Of a stretch of DNA of 64,000 nucleotides, positions 52,620 to 61,473 are shown piece by piece (within the stretch, counting starts at the first letter, position 1; the number at the start of each line of letters is the position of its first letter). The position numbers and the translations under genes were made by a program. The stretch is from Paraburkholderia solisilvae (GTDB taxonomy: Bacteria > Pseudomonadota > Gammaproteobacteria > Burkholderiales > Burkholderiaceae), in the NCBI RefSeq assembly GCF_902859875.1, contig NZ_CADIKF010000007.1, positions 1-64,000 of the forward strand, read 5' to 3'. The notes under the pieces were generated by a model. It did no database searches. It saw nothing but the letters and a program-made list of their open reading frames with translations, and was not told the DNA's origin.

Positions 52620-53969
52620 ATGCGGACCTTCAAACCGCTGTGGCAGGAGGGGCTCGTCCTTGCCCAGCATCACTTCCAGCAGCAGGATCGCTGGTGGGGA
52701 TTTGCACACCAGCAGTTCGCGCCGCTGGCAGTCGCCGAGCCTTGGGGCGTGCTGACCGTTGACGTCGACAGCAAAGCGCTCGAACTGGGTCGTCTGAAGC
52801 TCGCGGGGCTCAAGCTCCGGTTCCAGGACGGCACGCCGATCGACACATCGATTGCCGACGCACTGCCGCCCGCGCGCGATCTGGGACGAGACATTGCTCT
52901 CGACGTACAGAGCGTCGTCGTGCTGGCCGCCCTTCCACTTGTCAATGCGGAAGGGAACAACTGCAAGATGGAAGAAGAGACGCTCGCGCGTCCGCGGCGG
53001 TACTTTCGCGAGTATGTGCAGGTCCCGGATGTGAACGGCTCGCTCGATGTGGAGATGGCGGTCGAGCGTCACGCGGTGCGCCTGCTGTTCGACTTCGAAT
53101 CGCACGCGGATGATGTCGTTTGCCCGATTGCGCGGCTTGTGCGGGGTACGCAGGGCGTCTTCGAGGTCGACCCCACGTATGTTCCGCCGTGCCTGACGCT
53201 TAGCGGCCACACGCGCCATGAGGATCGGGTCGCGCGGATGGCGGACATTCTGCTCGCAAAAGCGACGGCGCTAGCCGGCAGACGCAGTGAGCGTATCGAC
53301 CAGGTTGCGGAATTCGGCGTGGCGGACGTGTCGCTTTTCTGGCTGATGCACTGCCTTCATACGCACTGGCCGGAGCTGCGCTTTTTTGCGAACCATCCCT
53401 ATCAGCCGCCCGAGCGACTGTATAGCGTGCTTGCGCGCCTTACAGGGGCATTGATGACGTTCTCGACCCGCACGGCTCTCACCGACATTCCACCGTACGA
53501 GCACGCGCGTCAGGATGAAATCTTCGGGAAGCTCGAATCGTTGATTCGCGATCTGCTGGATGCGGTGATTCCATCGCGGGTGATCCCGATCGGTCTCACG
53601 AAGAAGACCCCGACAACGTGGGCCGGACAATTCGAGGACGAGCGACTGCTCGAAGGCGCCGACTACTACCTGTCGGTCAACGCGGCACTGCCGGCTTTCG
53701 ATCTCGCTGAACAGATTCCCAGGCTCTGCAAGATCGGAGCGCCGGACGACATCGCGCACATTGTCAATTCGGCGCTTCCGGGCGTCCCCCTCAAGGCCGT
53801 GCAGCGCGTGCCGGCGGCCATTCCGGTACGCCTCGAAAACCAGTACTTCGCGCTCGACGCCAGCGATGCCGCGCACGCGCGAATGCTTGCGGCCCACGCT
53901 TGCCAGATCTATCTGCCGACGACGGTAGCGGATGCGTCCCTTGAACTGTATGCCGTGCTGACATCGTGA
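52620..53969 (+). CDS. tssK: T6SS baseplate protein TssK
   Basis: A 449-residue protein that links the baseplate to the membrane complex (ImpJ/VasE family). The N-terminal signature is PLWQEGLVLAQHHFQQQDRW, and the C-terminal receptor-like part contains LPAFDLAEQIPRLCKIGAPD followed by NSALPGVPLKAVQRVPAAIP. It is the first gene of the right arm and overlaps tssL by the GTGA junction. Confidence 0.95.
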   Translation: MRTFKPLWQEGLVLAQHHFQQQDRWWGFAHQQFAPLAVAEPWGVLTVDVDSKALELGRLKLAGLKLRFQDGTPIDTSIADALPPARDLGRDIALDVQSVVVLAALPLVNAEGNNCKMEEETLARPRRYFREYVQVPDVNGSLDVEMAVERHAVRLLFDFESHADDVVCPIARLVRGTQGVFEVDPTYVPPCLTLSGHTRHEDRVARMADILLAKATALAGRRSERIDQVAEFGVADVSLFWLMHCLHTHWPELRFFANHPYQPPERLYSVLARLTGALMTFSTRTALTDIPPYEHARQDEIFGKLESLIRDLLDAVIPSRVIPIGLTKKTPTTWAGQFEDERLLEGADYYLSVNAALPAFDLAEQIPRLCKIGAPDDIAHIVNSALPGVPLKAVQRVPAAIPVRLENQYFALDASDAAHARMLAAHACQIYLPTTVADASLELYAVLTS

Positions 53970-54643
53970 GCCCTTCGATGACGACACTCGCCCCGCTTCC
54001 CCTCGTCGCGCTGCTGCGGAACACGGCACTCGAGGTGTCCCTGCTTGCACAGGGTGCAACCACCATGGACGTTCCGCAGTTGAGGCAGCACTGCCTCGCG
54101 CTCGTCGCGGAATTCGACCGCGCACTCGAAGCGCGTCATGCCGCTGCGGACGTCCGGCACGACGCGCTTTACGCGCAATGCGGCTTGCTTGACGAAACTG
54201 TCCTCGTGCATCTGCCGGAAGCAAGCCGGTCGCAGTGGGAAGCGCAGCCGCTGCAGGTGGAGCGGTTCGGCAAGCACGACGCCGGCGAACATGTTTTCGA
54301 CCGGCTATCTGAACGGATGCGCGAAGCACCACCCAATATCGATGTGCTGGAATGCTACGCAGCCGTGCTCAGGCTCGGATTCAAAGGGCGCTACGCACGT
54401 GAAGGCGAGTCGCAGCGTGTGGCCGTCATCAAGACACTAAGCGACCTTCTTGCACGGTCCGCGCCAAGCGGGGATGGTGGGTTTATTGTCGATGCGGCAC
54501 GCACGCGCGCATTGGACTGGTTCTACCGGCTCTCGCCCTGGGCAATGGCGGGCGTTGCCTGCGCCGCTGCGGTGATCGTGTTTGTCGCCGTGGGACAGGC
54601 GCTCGATCTGCAGGTGTCGCATCTGCTCGCGGGGAAATCGTAA
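53966..54643 (+). CDS. tssL: T6SS membrane complex protein TssL (DotU)
   Basis: A 225-residue inner-membrane protein of the short DotU type. The cytosolic helical domain has YAQCGLLDETVLVHLPEASR and VLECYAAVLRLGFKGRYARE, and a single C-terminal membrane helix (MAGVACAAAVIVFVAVGQAL) spans about 190-212. The peptidoglycan-binding OmpA domain fused to TssL in some systems is absent here and is supplied by the next gene. Start GTG overlaps the tssK stop, and its TAA overlaps the next ATG (TAATG). Confidence 0.94.
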   Translation: MSPSMTTLAPLPLVALLRNTALEVSLLAQGATTMDVPQLRQHCLALVAEFDRALEARHAAADVRHDALYAQCGLLDETVLVHLPEASRSQWEAQPLQVERFGKHDAGEHVFDRLSERMREAPPNIDVLECYAAVLRLGFKGRYAREGESQRVAVIKTLSDLLARSAPSGDGGFIVDAARTRALDWFYRLSPWAMAGVACAAAVIVFVAVGQALDLQVSHLLAGKS

Positions 54644-56385
54644 TGTCCGCAGAGTCGGCATCCGCATCCGCGCCGGTTCATGGCGGCTATCGTTCCGGCT
54701 TCCCCTACCGGACACTGGTTGCGTTTGCGACCATTCTTGCGGTTTTCGTCGTGCTGGCGGTCGCACCGGTCGGGAAGGGACTCGCCTGGAGCCTGGCGGG
54801 GGCCGTGCTCGCGATCGGCGCCGCTTGGATCGCCTTGCGAACCTATAGTTTGCATCACCGCATGGAGCAGGACACCGTTGTGCTCGCGGCGCTAACCCGC
54901 GGCATGGCCGCGCTCCCTGAAAGCCTGCGCACACGAATGCCCGTCGTGCTCGTCACAGGCGACGGGCTGGATGCGATCTTCAATCGCGGCGCCGACAATG
55001 AGCGGCTCGCGCACGTGGGCGACGGAGCGATCTGGCTGCGCGTGGACGATCCCCAACGCCTCTCCCAGTTCAGCGTCGCCGTGCGACGCTGGCGCGATGG
55101 ACGCGTGCCCGATGGTGTGGTGTTGACCGTCGCCCCAGCGTTATACCCGGACGATGACGTCCTGACACAAAGAATGCGCGTCACGCGCCAGGCGCTCAGC
55201 GACGCGTCGCGCATGCTCGGCACCCGTCTGCCCGCGTATATCGCGGTCTACCAGAGGCTGACGGCCAGTTCACGGGACGCGGACCATTCGCCTGCGTGGT
55301 TCGGCGTATCGTCGGCTGTGCCGGTCACAAGCGCGAGCCGGTTCGAATCCGTTATCCAGCGCGCGGAAGGTCTGGCGCGAAGTCCGGACGCGGATCGTTC
55401 CGTTGCCTGGCGTGCCGCCAGCCTGTCGGCGCTCGTCGACTGGACCCAACGGGCGATTGTCGGTCCGCTAAGCGATCGCCTGCAGCCGGCCGCGCCCTGC
55501 TCGCTGTACGGTGTGGGCTGGGTGGACTGCGGACCGGCGGACCAGAATCGCAGCGCCTGGGGCGCCGCCCTGCAGGCGCGTACGCAACTGACACCACCTT
55601 CCTTTAACGCGTCCCCGGCGCCGTGGCCGCTGCCGCAAGCGCTTATTCAGGCGCTGCCGCGGCGGCTCTGGAATTCACCGCGAGTTCGCGCGCTGGCTTA
55701 CGCGCTGTTTATGGTGGGATGCGCAGCCGCTGTTGCGTTCTGGTTCTCCGGGCAAAACAACCGGACGGAGCTCACACAAGTGGGCGCACATCTGGGCCGG
55801 TTCTGGATGATTCCACCCACGCATGACGCGGCACGGCTTGACGCACTCAATGCGCTCGTGACGGATCGCGACCGGCTGCAGGAATACCAGCGCAGCGGCG
55901 TGCCGCTACGACTTTCGTTCGGCATGTACCGGGCCATCGCGTTGCTACCCGCGCTCAACCATGCGATTGCCTCGTATCAGCCGCCCCCTGCTCGGCCTGC
56001 GGTCGTAACGCTCGACAGCATGTCGCTATTCGATAGCGGACGCGCCCAGCTCAAGCCCGGCTCAACGCGTGCAATGGTCGGCGCCCTTGAATTGATCAAG
56101 GCACATCCGGACAAGCGGATTCTGGTTGCCGGCTACACGGACAACGTCGGCAATCCCGACAGCAATCTCAGGCTGTCGGTCGCGCGTGCCGGAGCAGTGC
56201 GCGACTGGCTCGTTGAGGTCTCCGGCCTGCCGGTCACGCGGTTCGCCATTCAGGGATACGGGCAAACACGGCCGGTTGCGGCTAACGACAACCCTGACGG
56301 GCGGGCAAAAAACCGGCGCGTCGAAATCACGCTCGTCCCCGATGTTCCCCATGTTCCCGATGGGACCGACGATCCAGGCGGTTGA
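54643..56385 (+). CDS. OmpA-domain T6SS membrane anchor (TagL-like)
   Basis: A 580-residue inner-membrane protein. Two helices near residues 25-70 (LVAFATILAVFVVLAVAPVG, AGAVLAIGAAWIAL) precede a large cytosolic domain, a third helix lies near 350-370 (ALFMVGCAAAVAFWF), and the periplasmic C-terminus is an OmpA peptidoglycan-binding domain at about 455-575 (LFDSGRAQLKPGS, VAGYTDNVGNPDSNLRLSVA, NRRVEITLV). It should anchor the TssJLM complex to the cell wall, replacing the fused domain of long TssL proteins. It is translationally coupled to tssL. Confidence 0.88.
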   Translation: MSAESASASAPVHGGYRSGFPYRTLVAFATILAVFVVLAVAPVGKGLAWSLAGAVLAIGAAWIALRTYSLHHRMEQDTVVLAALTRGMAALPESLRTRMPVVLVTGDGLDAIFNRGADNERLAHVGDGAIWLRVDDPQRLSQFSVAVRRWRDGRVPDGVVLTVAPALYPDDDVLTQRMRVTRQALSDASRMLGTRLPAYIAVYQRLTASSRDADHSPAWFGVSSAVPVTSASRFESVIQRAEGLARSPDADRSVAWRAASLSALVDWTQRAIVGPLSDRLQPAAPCSLYGVGWVDCGPADQNRSAWGAALQARTQLTPPSFNASPAPWPLPQALIQALPRRLWNSPRVRALAYALFMVGCAAAVAFWFSGQNNRTELTQVGAHLGRFWMIPPTHDAARLDALNALVTDRDRLQEYQRSGVPLRLSFGMYRAIALLPALNHAIASYQPPPARPAVVTLDSMSLFDSGRAQLKPGSTRAMVGALELIKAHPDKRILVAGYTDNVGNPDSNLRLSVARAGAVRDWLVEVSGLPVTRFAIQGYGQTRPVAANDNPDGRAKNRRVEITLVPDVPHVPDGTDDPGG

Positions 56386-56406
56386 ACTCGCCGCGACGTT
56401 TTAGCC

Positions 56407-56426
56407 CCCGAAGCGAGCGCTTCGGG
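56407..56426 (+). other. Hairpin in the hcp leader
   Basis: CCCGAAGC at 56407-56414 pairs with GCTTCGGG at 56419-56426 across a GAGC loop, between the OmpA-domain gene and hcp. No T-run follows, so it is more likely an mRNA processing or stability element than a terminator. Confidence 0.55.
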
Positions 56427-56488
56427 ACAACTTGGCTCAGGGGCTCGCTCCGGGCGATGGTCGCAGTACCTGTAAAAGGAGTAGAAGA

Positions 56489-56974
56489 ATGGCAATTCCG
56501 GCATATGCGTGGATCAAGGATGACGGCGGTGCGGACGTCAAGGGTTCGGTCACGGTCCAGGGGCGTGAAGGCAGCGTCGAAATCACCGCGTTCGATCACG
56601 GCGTCCACATTCCGACCGACGGCAACACCGGCAAACTCACAGGCACGCGCGTGCACAAGCCGATCACGCTGACCAAGGAAACGGATGCGTCGACGCCGTA
56701 CCTGTACAAGGCGGTCACGAGCGGCCAGACGCTCAAGTCCGTCGAGGTCAAGTGGTACAAGATCGACGACGCGGGCAAGGAAAAGGAGTACTTCAACACG
56801 AAGCTCGACAACGTGAAGATCGTTGCCGTTCGACCGATGATGCTCGACATCAAGAACCCTGATTACGAAAAGCACAACCACCTTGAAGAGGTCGAGTTGC
56901 GCTACGAAACCATCACGTGGTCGTACAAGGACGGCAACATCATCCACAAGGACACGTGGAACGAGCGCTCCTGA
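56489..56974 (+). CDS. hcp: T6SS inner tube protein Hcp (TssD)
   Basis: A 161-residue Hcp. It begins MAIPAYAWIKDDGGADVKGS and contains GSVEITAFDHGVHIPTDGNT, RVHKPITLTKETDASTPYLY and EEVELRYETITWSYKDGNII. The start at 56489 is fixed by AAAAGGAGTAGAAG. It forms the hexameric rings of the expelled tube. A strong terminator follows at 57044, so hcp ends one transcript and the level of this abundant protein may be set separately from tssHE. Confidence 0.96.
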   Translation: MAIPAYAWIKDDGGADVKGSVTVQGREGSVEITAFDHGVHIPTDGNTGKLTGTRVHKPITLTKETDASTPYLYKAVTSGQTLKSVEVKWYKIDDAGKEKEYFNTKLDNVKIVAVRPMMLDIKNPDYEKHNHLEEVELRYETITWSYKDGNIIHKDTWNERS

Positions 56975-57043
56975 GAGACCGTCTCAGGAAGCCGGTACAG
57001 GCCCGACTGATCTGCGTATCCGTTGTGTGCCGGCCTTCCTTTT

Positions 57044-57074
57044 CGCCAGTTCACGCCGTGAACTGGCGTTTTTT
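57044..57074 (+). terminator. Intrinsic terminator after hcp
   Basis: CGCCAGTTCAC at 57044-57054 pairs perfectly with GTGAACTGGCG at 57058-57068 across a GCC loop and is followed by six T residues. It lies about 70 bases after the hcp stop and 50 bases before tssH. Confidence 0.92.
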
Positions 57075-57124
57075 GTTACCGGCGGACCTCCCTCGCCGCC
57101 GCGCCCCCAGGACCGGGTACGAAC

Positions 57125-59839
57125 ATGACCATGCGCGACACCACACACCTGCTTCGCAAGCTCAATCCCCATTGCGCGAGCGCGCTCGAAGCCGCCGCGA
57201 ATCTCTGCAATGCACGTCTGGCCGGCGAAATTACCCTTGAGCACTGGCTGCTCAAGCTGATCGAAGCAGGCGAAGGCGATATTCCCGCCATACTGCGCCG
57301 CTACGAGATCGACGCCGATGCCATATGGAATGCGCTGCTCGCGGCCATTGACCGTTTGCCTCGCGAACTGCGAGGCAAACCGTCCCTTTCCCGGCCGTTG
57401 GCGAGTGTGCTTGAAAACGCCTGGCTCCATGCTTCAGTCGGCGATTCCGCGCAGCCGATCCGCTCCGCGAACCTGCTGCAAGCGATTGCCGATGCGCCGC
57501 ATGTGCTGCGCGCGACCGATGCCTGGCCGCTTCTGTCCGTGAGTTCGACCCAGATCCAGCGGCTGCTGCGCGAGTTGGACCGGCACTCGGTCGAGGGGAT
57601 ACAACGAGACGCTGAAGACACTGCGGGAAGCGAAGCACCGGCTTTGCCCCACACTGTTGCCGCGATGACAGAACGCGCGGCGCGTCCATCGTCGCCCGGC
57701 ATCAACCGCGGTACAGACGGTGACGCCCTCGCCCGCTTCGCCATCGACCTGACTGAAAAAGCGCGGCGCGGCGATATCGACCCGGTCTTCGGCCGCGATC
57801 GCGAAATCCAGCAAATGGTCGACGTGCTCGCGCGTCGTCGCAAGAACAATCCGATTCTCGTCGGCGAGCCGGGTGTCGGAAAGACCGCGCTGGTCGAGGG
57901 GCTCGCGTTGCGCGTGGCCGAAGGCAGCGTGCCGAACGTGATGCGAGACGTGCGCATTCTGACGCTCGATCTCGGCCTGCTTCAGGCGGGCGCAGGCGTA
58001 AAAGGCGAATTCGAACAACGCCTGAAAAACGTGATTGATGAGGTACAGGCCTCGCCCGTGCCAATCCTGATTTTTATCGACGAAGCGCATACGCTGATCG
58101 GCGCAGGCAACGCCGCCGGCGGCGCCGACGCGGCGAATCTGCTGAAGCCGGCGCTCGCGCGAGGCGAGTTGCGCACGATCGCGGCGACCACATGGGCCGA
58201 GTACAAGCAATACTTCGAGCGCGACGCCGCGCTCGAGCGGCGCTTCCAGATCATCAAGGTCGAGGAACCGGACGACGATGCCGCGTGCCTGATGCTACGC
58301 GGACTGGCGAGCCGCTACGCGAAACATCACAACGTGCATATCCGCGGCGAAGCCATGACAGCCGCGGTCAAGCTGTCGCGTCGCTACATCCCTGCGCGTC
58401 AACTGCCGGACAAAGCAGTCGATCTGATCGACACGGCCGCCGCACGCGTGCGCATGGGGCTTGAATCGCCACCGCCGGACTTGCAGCGCGCGGCCGCAAC
58501 GGTGGCCGCGCTGGAACTCGAGCTTGCCACCGTCGATTCTGATCGGCAGGTTGGTGTGCCTGGGCTCGCGGGTACGCGTGAGACGCTGAACGAAGCGCTC
58601 ACCGCCGCGAGAGCGGAAAGCGAGCAGTTTCAGCAGCGCTACACGCGTGAACGGGAACTGGTCGGCGCGTTACTCGGCCATCGCGAAGCCGGCAGCGACG
58701 GCGCAACGCTCGAAGCCGTACAACGCAGTCTGTCGGATGCGCAGGGCACGACGCCGCTGATTTTCGCGGACGTCGACGCGCAGGCGATCGCGCGCGTGGT
58801 GTCCGAATGGACCGGGGTGCCCGTCGGCAACCTGGTCGAAGACGAACTGCGCAGTCTGCTTGCGATCGAACAGGGTCTGGCCCAGCGCGTCGTCGCGCAA
58901 GACGATGCGCTCGCTGCGCTCGCCGAGAGCCTGCGTACTGCCAAGGCAGGCCTGAAAGCCGAACACGCTCCGCTGGGTGTTTTCCTGCTGGCCGGCCCAT
59001 CCGGAGTCGGCAAGACGGAAACGGCACTCGCGCTTGCCGACCTGCTGTTCGGAGGCGAATCGGCGCTGACCGTCATCAATATGTCGGAATACCAGGAAGC
59101 CCACACCGTCTCGCAACTCAAGGGGTCGCCGCCGGGCTATGTCGGCTACGGCAAGGGCGGCGTACTGACCGAAGCGGTGCGGCAACGACCGTACTGTGTG
59201 GTGCTGCTGGATGAAGTTGAAAAAGCGCACCGCGACGTGCTCGACCTCTTCTATCAGGTATTCGATCGCGGCACGATGCGCGACGGCGAGGGCCGCGAGA
59301 TCGATTTCCGCAACTGCGTGATCCTGATGACGTCGAATCTCGGCAGCGCCGAGATCGACGAGGCGACGGCGGAACATCCCGCCCTCTCGCAACGCGAACT
59401 GCTTGACGCGATCCATCCACGGCTGGTCGCACACTTCCAGCCGGCGTTGCTGGCACGCTTCCAGACGCTGGTCTACCGCCCGCTCGAGGCGGCGGCGCTG
59501 GAGCGTATTGCAAAACTGAAGATCGGCAAGGTGGCCGAACGTCTGCGCAGACAGCACAACGTTACGCTGACGAGCGATGAGGCGCTCACTGCGTCCCTCG
59601 CGCAACTGTGTCTCGCGCGGGAGTCCGGTGCGCGCAACGTCGATGCGTTCCTGAACCAGCGGATTCTGCCTGCCGTATCGCGCGAACTGCTGGCGCGGAT
59701 GGCCGATGGCCTGGCGCCCGCTGAGATTCGCCTGTCGATGTCCGCAGATGGCAATCTGATGATTGATTTTGTCGATCGGACCGATGGCAAACCCGACACG
59801 ACGGGCATGCCGAACCACTGCGCTGAAGCAGCGATCTGA
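57125..59839 (+). CDS. tssH: T6SS AAA+ sheath-recycling ATPase TssH (ClpV)
   Basis: A 904-residue Hsp100/ClpB-type ATPase. The N-domain (residues 1-150) includes HCASALEAAANLCNARLAGE, which fits ClpV recognition of the sheath. NBD1 has Walker A GEPGVGKTALVEG and Walker B PILIFIDEAHTLIGAG; a coiled middle domain follows; NBD2 has Walker A GPSGVGKTETALAL and Walker B CVVLLDEVEKAH. It disassembles contracted TssBC sheath. Because of the preceding terminator it probably has its own promoter or depends on read-through. Confidence 0.95.
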   Translation: MTMRDTTHLLRKLNPHCASALEAAANLCNARLAGEITLEHWLLKLIEAGEGDIPAILRRYEIDADAIWNALLAAIDRLPRELRGKPSLSRPLASVLENAWLHASVGDSAQPIRSANLLQAIADAPHVLRATDAWPLLSVSSTQIQRLLRELDRHSVEGIQRDAEDTAGSEAPALPHTVAAMTERAARPSSPGINRGTDGDALARFAIDLTEKARRGDIDPVFGRDREIQQMVDVLARRRKNNPILVGEPGVGKTALVEGLALRVAEGSVPNVMRDVRILTLDLGLLQAGAGVKGEFEQRLKNVIDEVQASPVPILIFIDEAHTLIGAGNAAGGADAANLLKPALARGELRTIAATTWAEYKQYFERDAALERRFQIIKVEEPDDDAACLMLRGLASRYAKHHNVHIRGEAMTAAVKLSRRYIPARQLPDKAVDLIDTAAARVRMGLESPPPDLQRAAATVAALELELATVDSDRQVGVPGLAGTRETLNEALTAARAESEQFQQRYTRERELVGALLGHREAGSDGATLEAVQRSLSDAQGTTPLIFADVDAQAIARVVSEWTGVPVGNLVEDELRSLLAIEQGLAQRVVAQDDALAALAESLRTAKAGLKAEHAPLGVFLLAGPSGVGKTETALALADLLFGGESALTVINMSEYQEAHTVSQLKGSPPGYVGYGKGGVLTEAVRQRPYCVVLLDEVEKAHRDVLDLFYQVFDRGTMRDGEGREIDFRNCVILMTSNLGSAEIDEATAEHPALSQRELLDAIHPRLVAHFQPALLARFQTLVYRPLEAAALERIAKLKIGKVAERLRRQHNVTLTSDEALTASLAQLCLARESGARNVDAFLNQRILPAVSRELLARMADGLAPAEIRLSMSADGNLMIDFVDRTDGKPDTTGMPNHCAEAAI

Positions 59840-59845
59840 GCTCAA

Positions 59846-59869
59846 TGCGATACCTGATGCGATACCTGA
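59846..59869. repeat. 12-bp tandem duplication before tssE
   Basis: TGCGATACCTGA is present twice in direct succession at 59846-59857 and 59858-59869, immediately before the GTGATG at the tssE start. It separates the tssH stop from tssE where a ribosome site would be expected. Confidence 0.8.
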
Positions 59870-59873
59870 TGTG

Positions 59874-60305
59874 ATGACAACCGGCCCCTCTCTCTACGAC
59901 ATGCTGCTCGGCCATATCGACGGCGAGCCGCTCGACGCTCACGACGATAAAACGCTGGAAATCCTCAGCGTTCAGGCGAATATCCGGCGCATTCTGAACA
60001 CGCGCGCCGGGGCACTGAAGCACGTGCCCGACTATGGGTTGCCTGATCTCACCGACGTGTACCGGAATCTTCCCGCCTCCGTCCACGACCTCCGAAACCA
60101 GATGGAGGCCACGCTGCTGAAGTTTGAACCGCGTATCCGCTCAATCGATGTCGAGATCGACGACAGCCCCGATCCTGGCCTGCTGGCCAGCTTCTGGATG
60201 ACCTGTCACCTGAAGAAGGCTGGGCTCGTTCGTTTCGGTACCTACTTCGAACCGCCTGGGCGTATGCGAGTGGAACACATGCAGCGACCGAAACGGGACA
60301 TGTGA
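59874..60305 (+). CDS. tssE: T6SS baseplate protein TssE (gp25-like)
   Basis: A 143-residue baseplate wedge component with a gp25-like fold. It contains SLYDMLLGHIDGEP, VQANIRRILNTRAGALKHVP followed by DYGLPDLTDVYRNLPAS, and RSIDVEIDDSPDPG. The ATG at 59874 is taken as the start, although no good ribosome site precedes it; an open frame upstream overlaps the end of tssH, so coupled translation is possible. It is the last gene of the right arm, about 210 bases before an unrelated hydrolase gene. Confidence 0.92.
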   Translation: MTTGPSLYDMLLGHIDGEPLDAHDDKTLEILSVQANIRRILNTRAGALKHVPDYGLPDLTDVYRNLPASVHDLRNQMEATLLKFEPRIRSIDVEIDDSPDPGLLASFWMTCHLKKAGLVRFGTYFEPPGRMRVEHMQRPKRDM

Positions 60306-60516
60306 CGTCACACATGCATGTCGGGCAGCGCTCCCGGCGGGCCCCAGCGTTCGCCGGTCTCCCGGTTTTTGCGAAAAGCGCCGCGCTTTCGCATTCGCAC
60401 GCGGCCATTCCGATGCGACGCTACCGCTTCGTCTCATCCAACTACACTTGTCTTGCCACCAGAAGGATAACTATTGACCTATCCTGCATGAGCCAGCCCC
60501 TCATTCTGCCCAGGAC

Positions 60517-61347
60517 ATGAACTCATCCTCTCAGCGTTCTTTCGTGACCACGTCCCACGGCCGCATTGCCGTCGAAGAGCAAGGACACGACGGTTTGCCC
60601 GTCCTGCTGATTCACGGCAATTCCTCCTGCCGCGGCGTATTTCGCAAACAATTGCAGAGCGCACTCGCGCACGGCCGCAGGCTGATCGCGTTCGATCTGC
60701 CCGGCCATGGCGGATCGGACAACGCGCCCGATCCGATCCGGAGCTACACGCGGCCCAGCATCGCGGATGCGGCAGTCGAACTGCTCGCGCAACTGCAGGT
60801 AAGCGAGGCCGTCGTGGTTGGCTGGTCGCTCGGCGGCCATATCGCGATCGACATGATTGCGCGCTTTCCTGGCTTGCGCGGTCTGATGATCATCGGAACG
60901 CCGCCCGTCGGGCGCGACAATATGGCGGCCGGGTTCACCGGCTTGCCGCACGCACGCGCCGCGAGCCGCGAGCAGTTGTCCGATGCGGAGATCGACGACT
61001 TCGTCGCGGCGATCTTCGGCGCATCGGCCGAGCCGTTTCTGCGCGACGCGGTCGTGCGGACCGACGGACGTTTTCGCAGCCGTCTGTTCGAAGCCATACG
61101 CACCGAAGCGGACTATACGGATCAGCGCGTGACGGTAAAGGAAAGCCGCGTGCCGCTCGCGGTGGTGAACGGAGACACCGATCGCATCGTCAAGCTCGAC
61201 TACCTCGACACGCTCAGTTACGGAAATTTGTGGGAAGGGCGTTGCCATCGGCTCCCCGGCCTCGGGCATGCGTCATTCTGGGAAGACCCGACGCAATTCA
61301 ACCCGCTGCTCGATCGATTTCTGCGTGACATCGAAAGCGGCCGGTAA
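60517..61347 (+). CDS. Alpha/beta hydrolase
   Basis: A 276-residue cytosolic hydrolase of the alpha/beta fold. The oxyanion region is LLIHGNSSCRGVF near residue 31, the nucleophile elbow is GWSLGGH (Ser near residue 104), the acid Asp is probably in VVNGDTDRIV near 218, and the catalytic His is in PGLGHASFWED near 251. It resembles esterases and haloperoxidase-like hydrolases; the substrate is unknown. It lies after the T6SS but is separated by 211 bases and shows no sign of being part of it; a T6SS effector role was considered and is not supported. Confidence 0.85.
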   Translation: MNSSSQRSFVTTSHGRIAVEEQGHDGLPVLLIHGNSSCRGVFRKQLQSALAHGRRLIAFDLPGHGGSDNAPDPIRSYTRPSIADAAVELLAQLQVSEAVVVGWSLGGHIAIDMIARFPGLRGLMIIGTPPVGRDNMAAGFTGLPHARAASREQLSDAEIDDFVAAIFGASAEPFLRDAVVRTDGRFRSRLFEAIRTEADYTDQRVTVKESRVPLAVVNGDTDRIVKLDYLDTLSYGNLWEGRCHRLPGLGHASFWEDPTQFNPLLDRFLRDIESGR

Positions 61348-61473
61348 AAGGTGCAAGCGGAAGGTGTAAGCGGTGGCGTGGATCGGCGTCGCGCCGGCCC
61401 CGGCGTTGTATGACGCATGGGCGACGATGCCGTATAGTTGCTCCACGCCCCCTCATTTGAATTTCCCGACCTC

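Noticed and set aside
60517..61347. Alpha/beta hydrolase next to tssE considered as a lipase effector
   Set aside because: It lacks adjacent immunity or adaptor genes, is separated by 211 bases and looks like an ordinary cytosolic hydrolase.
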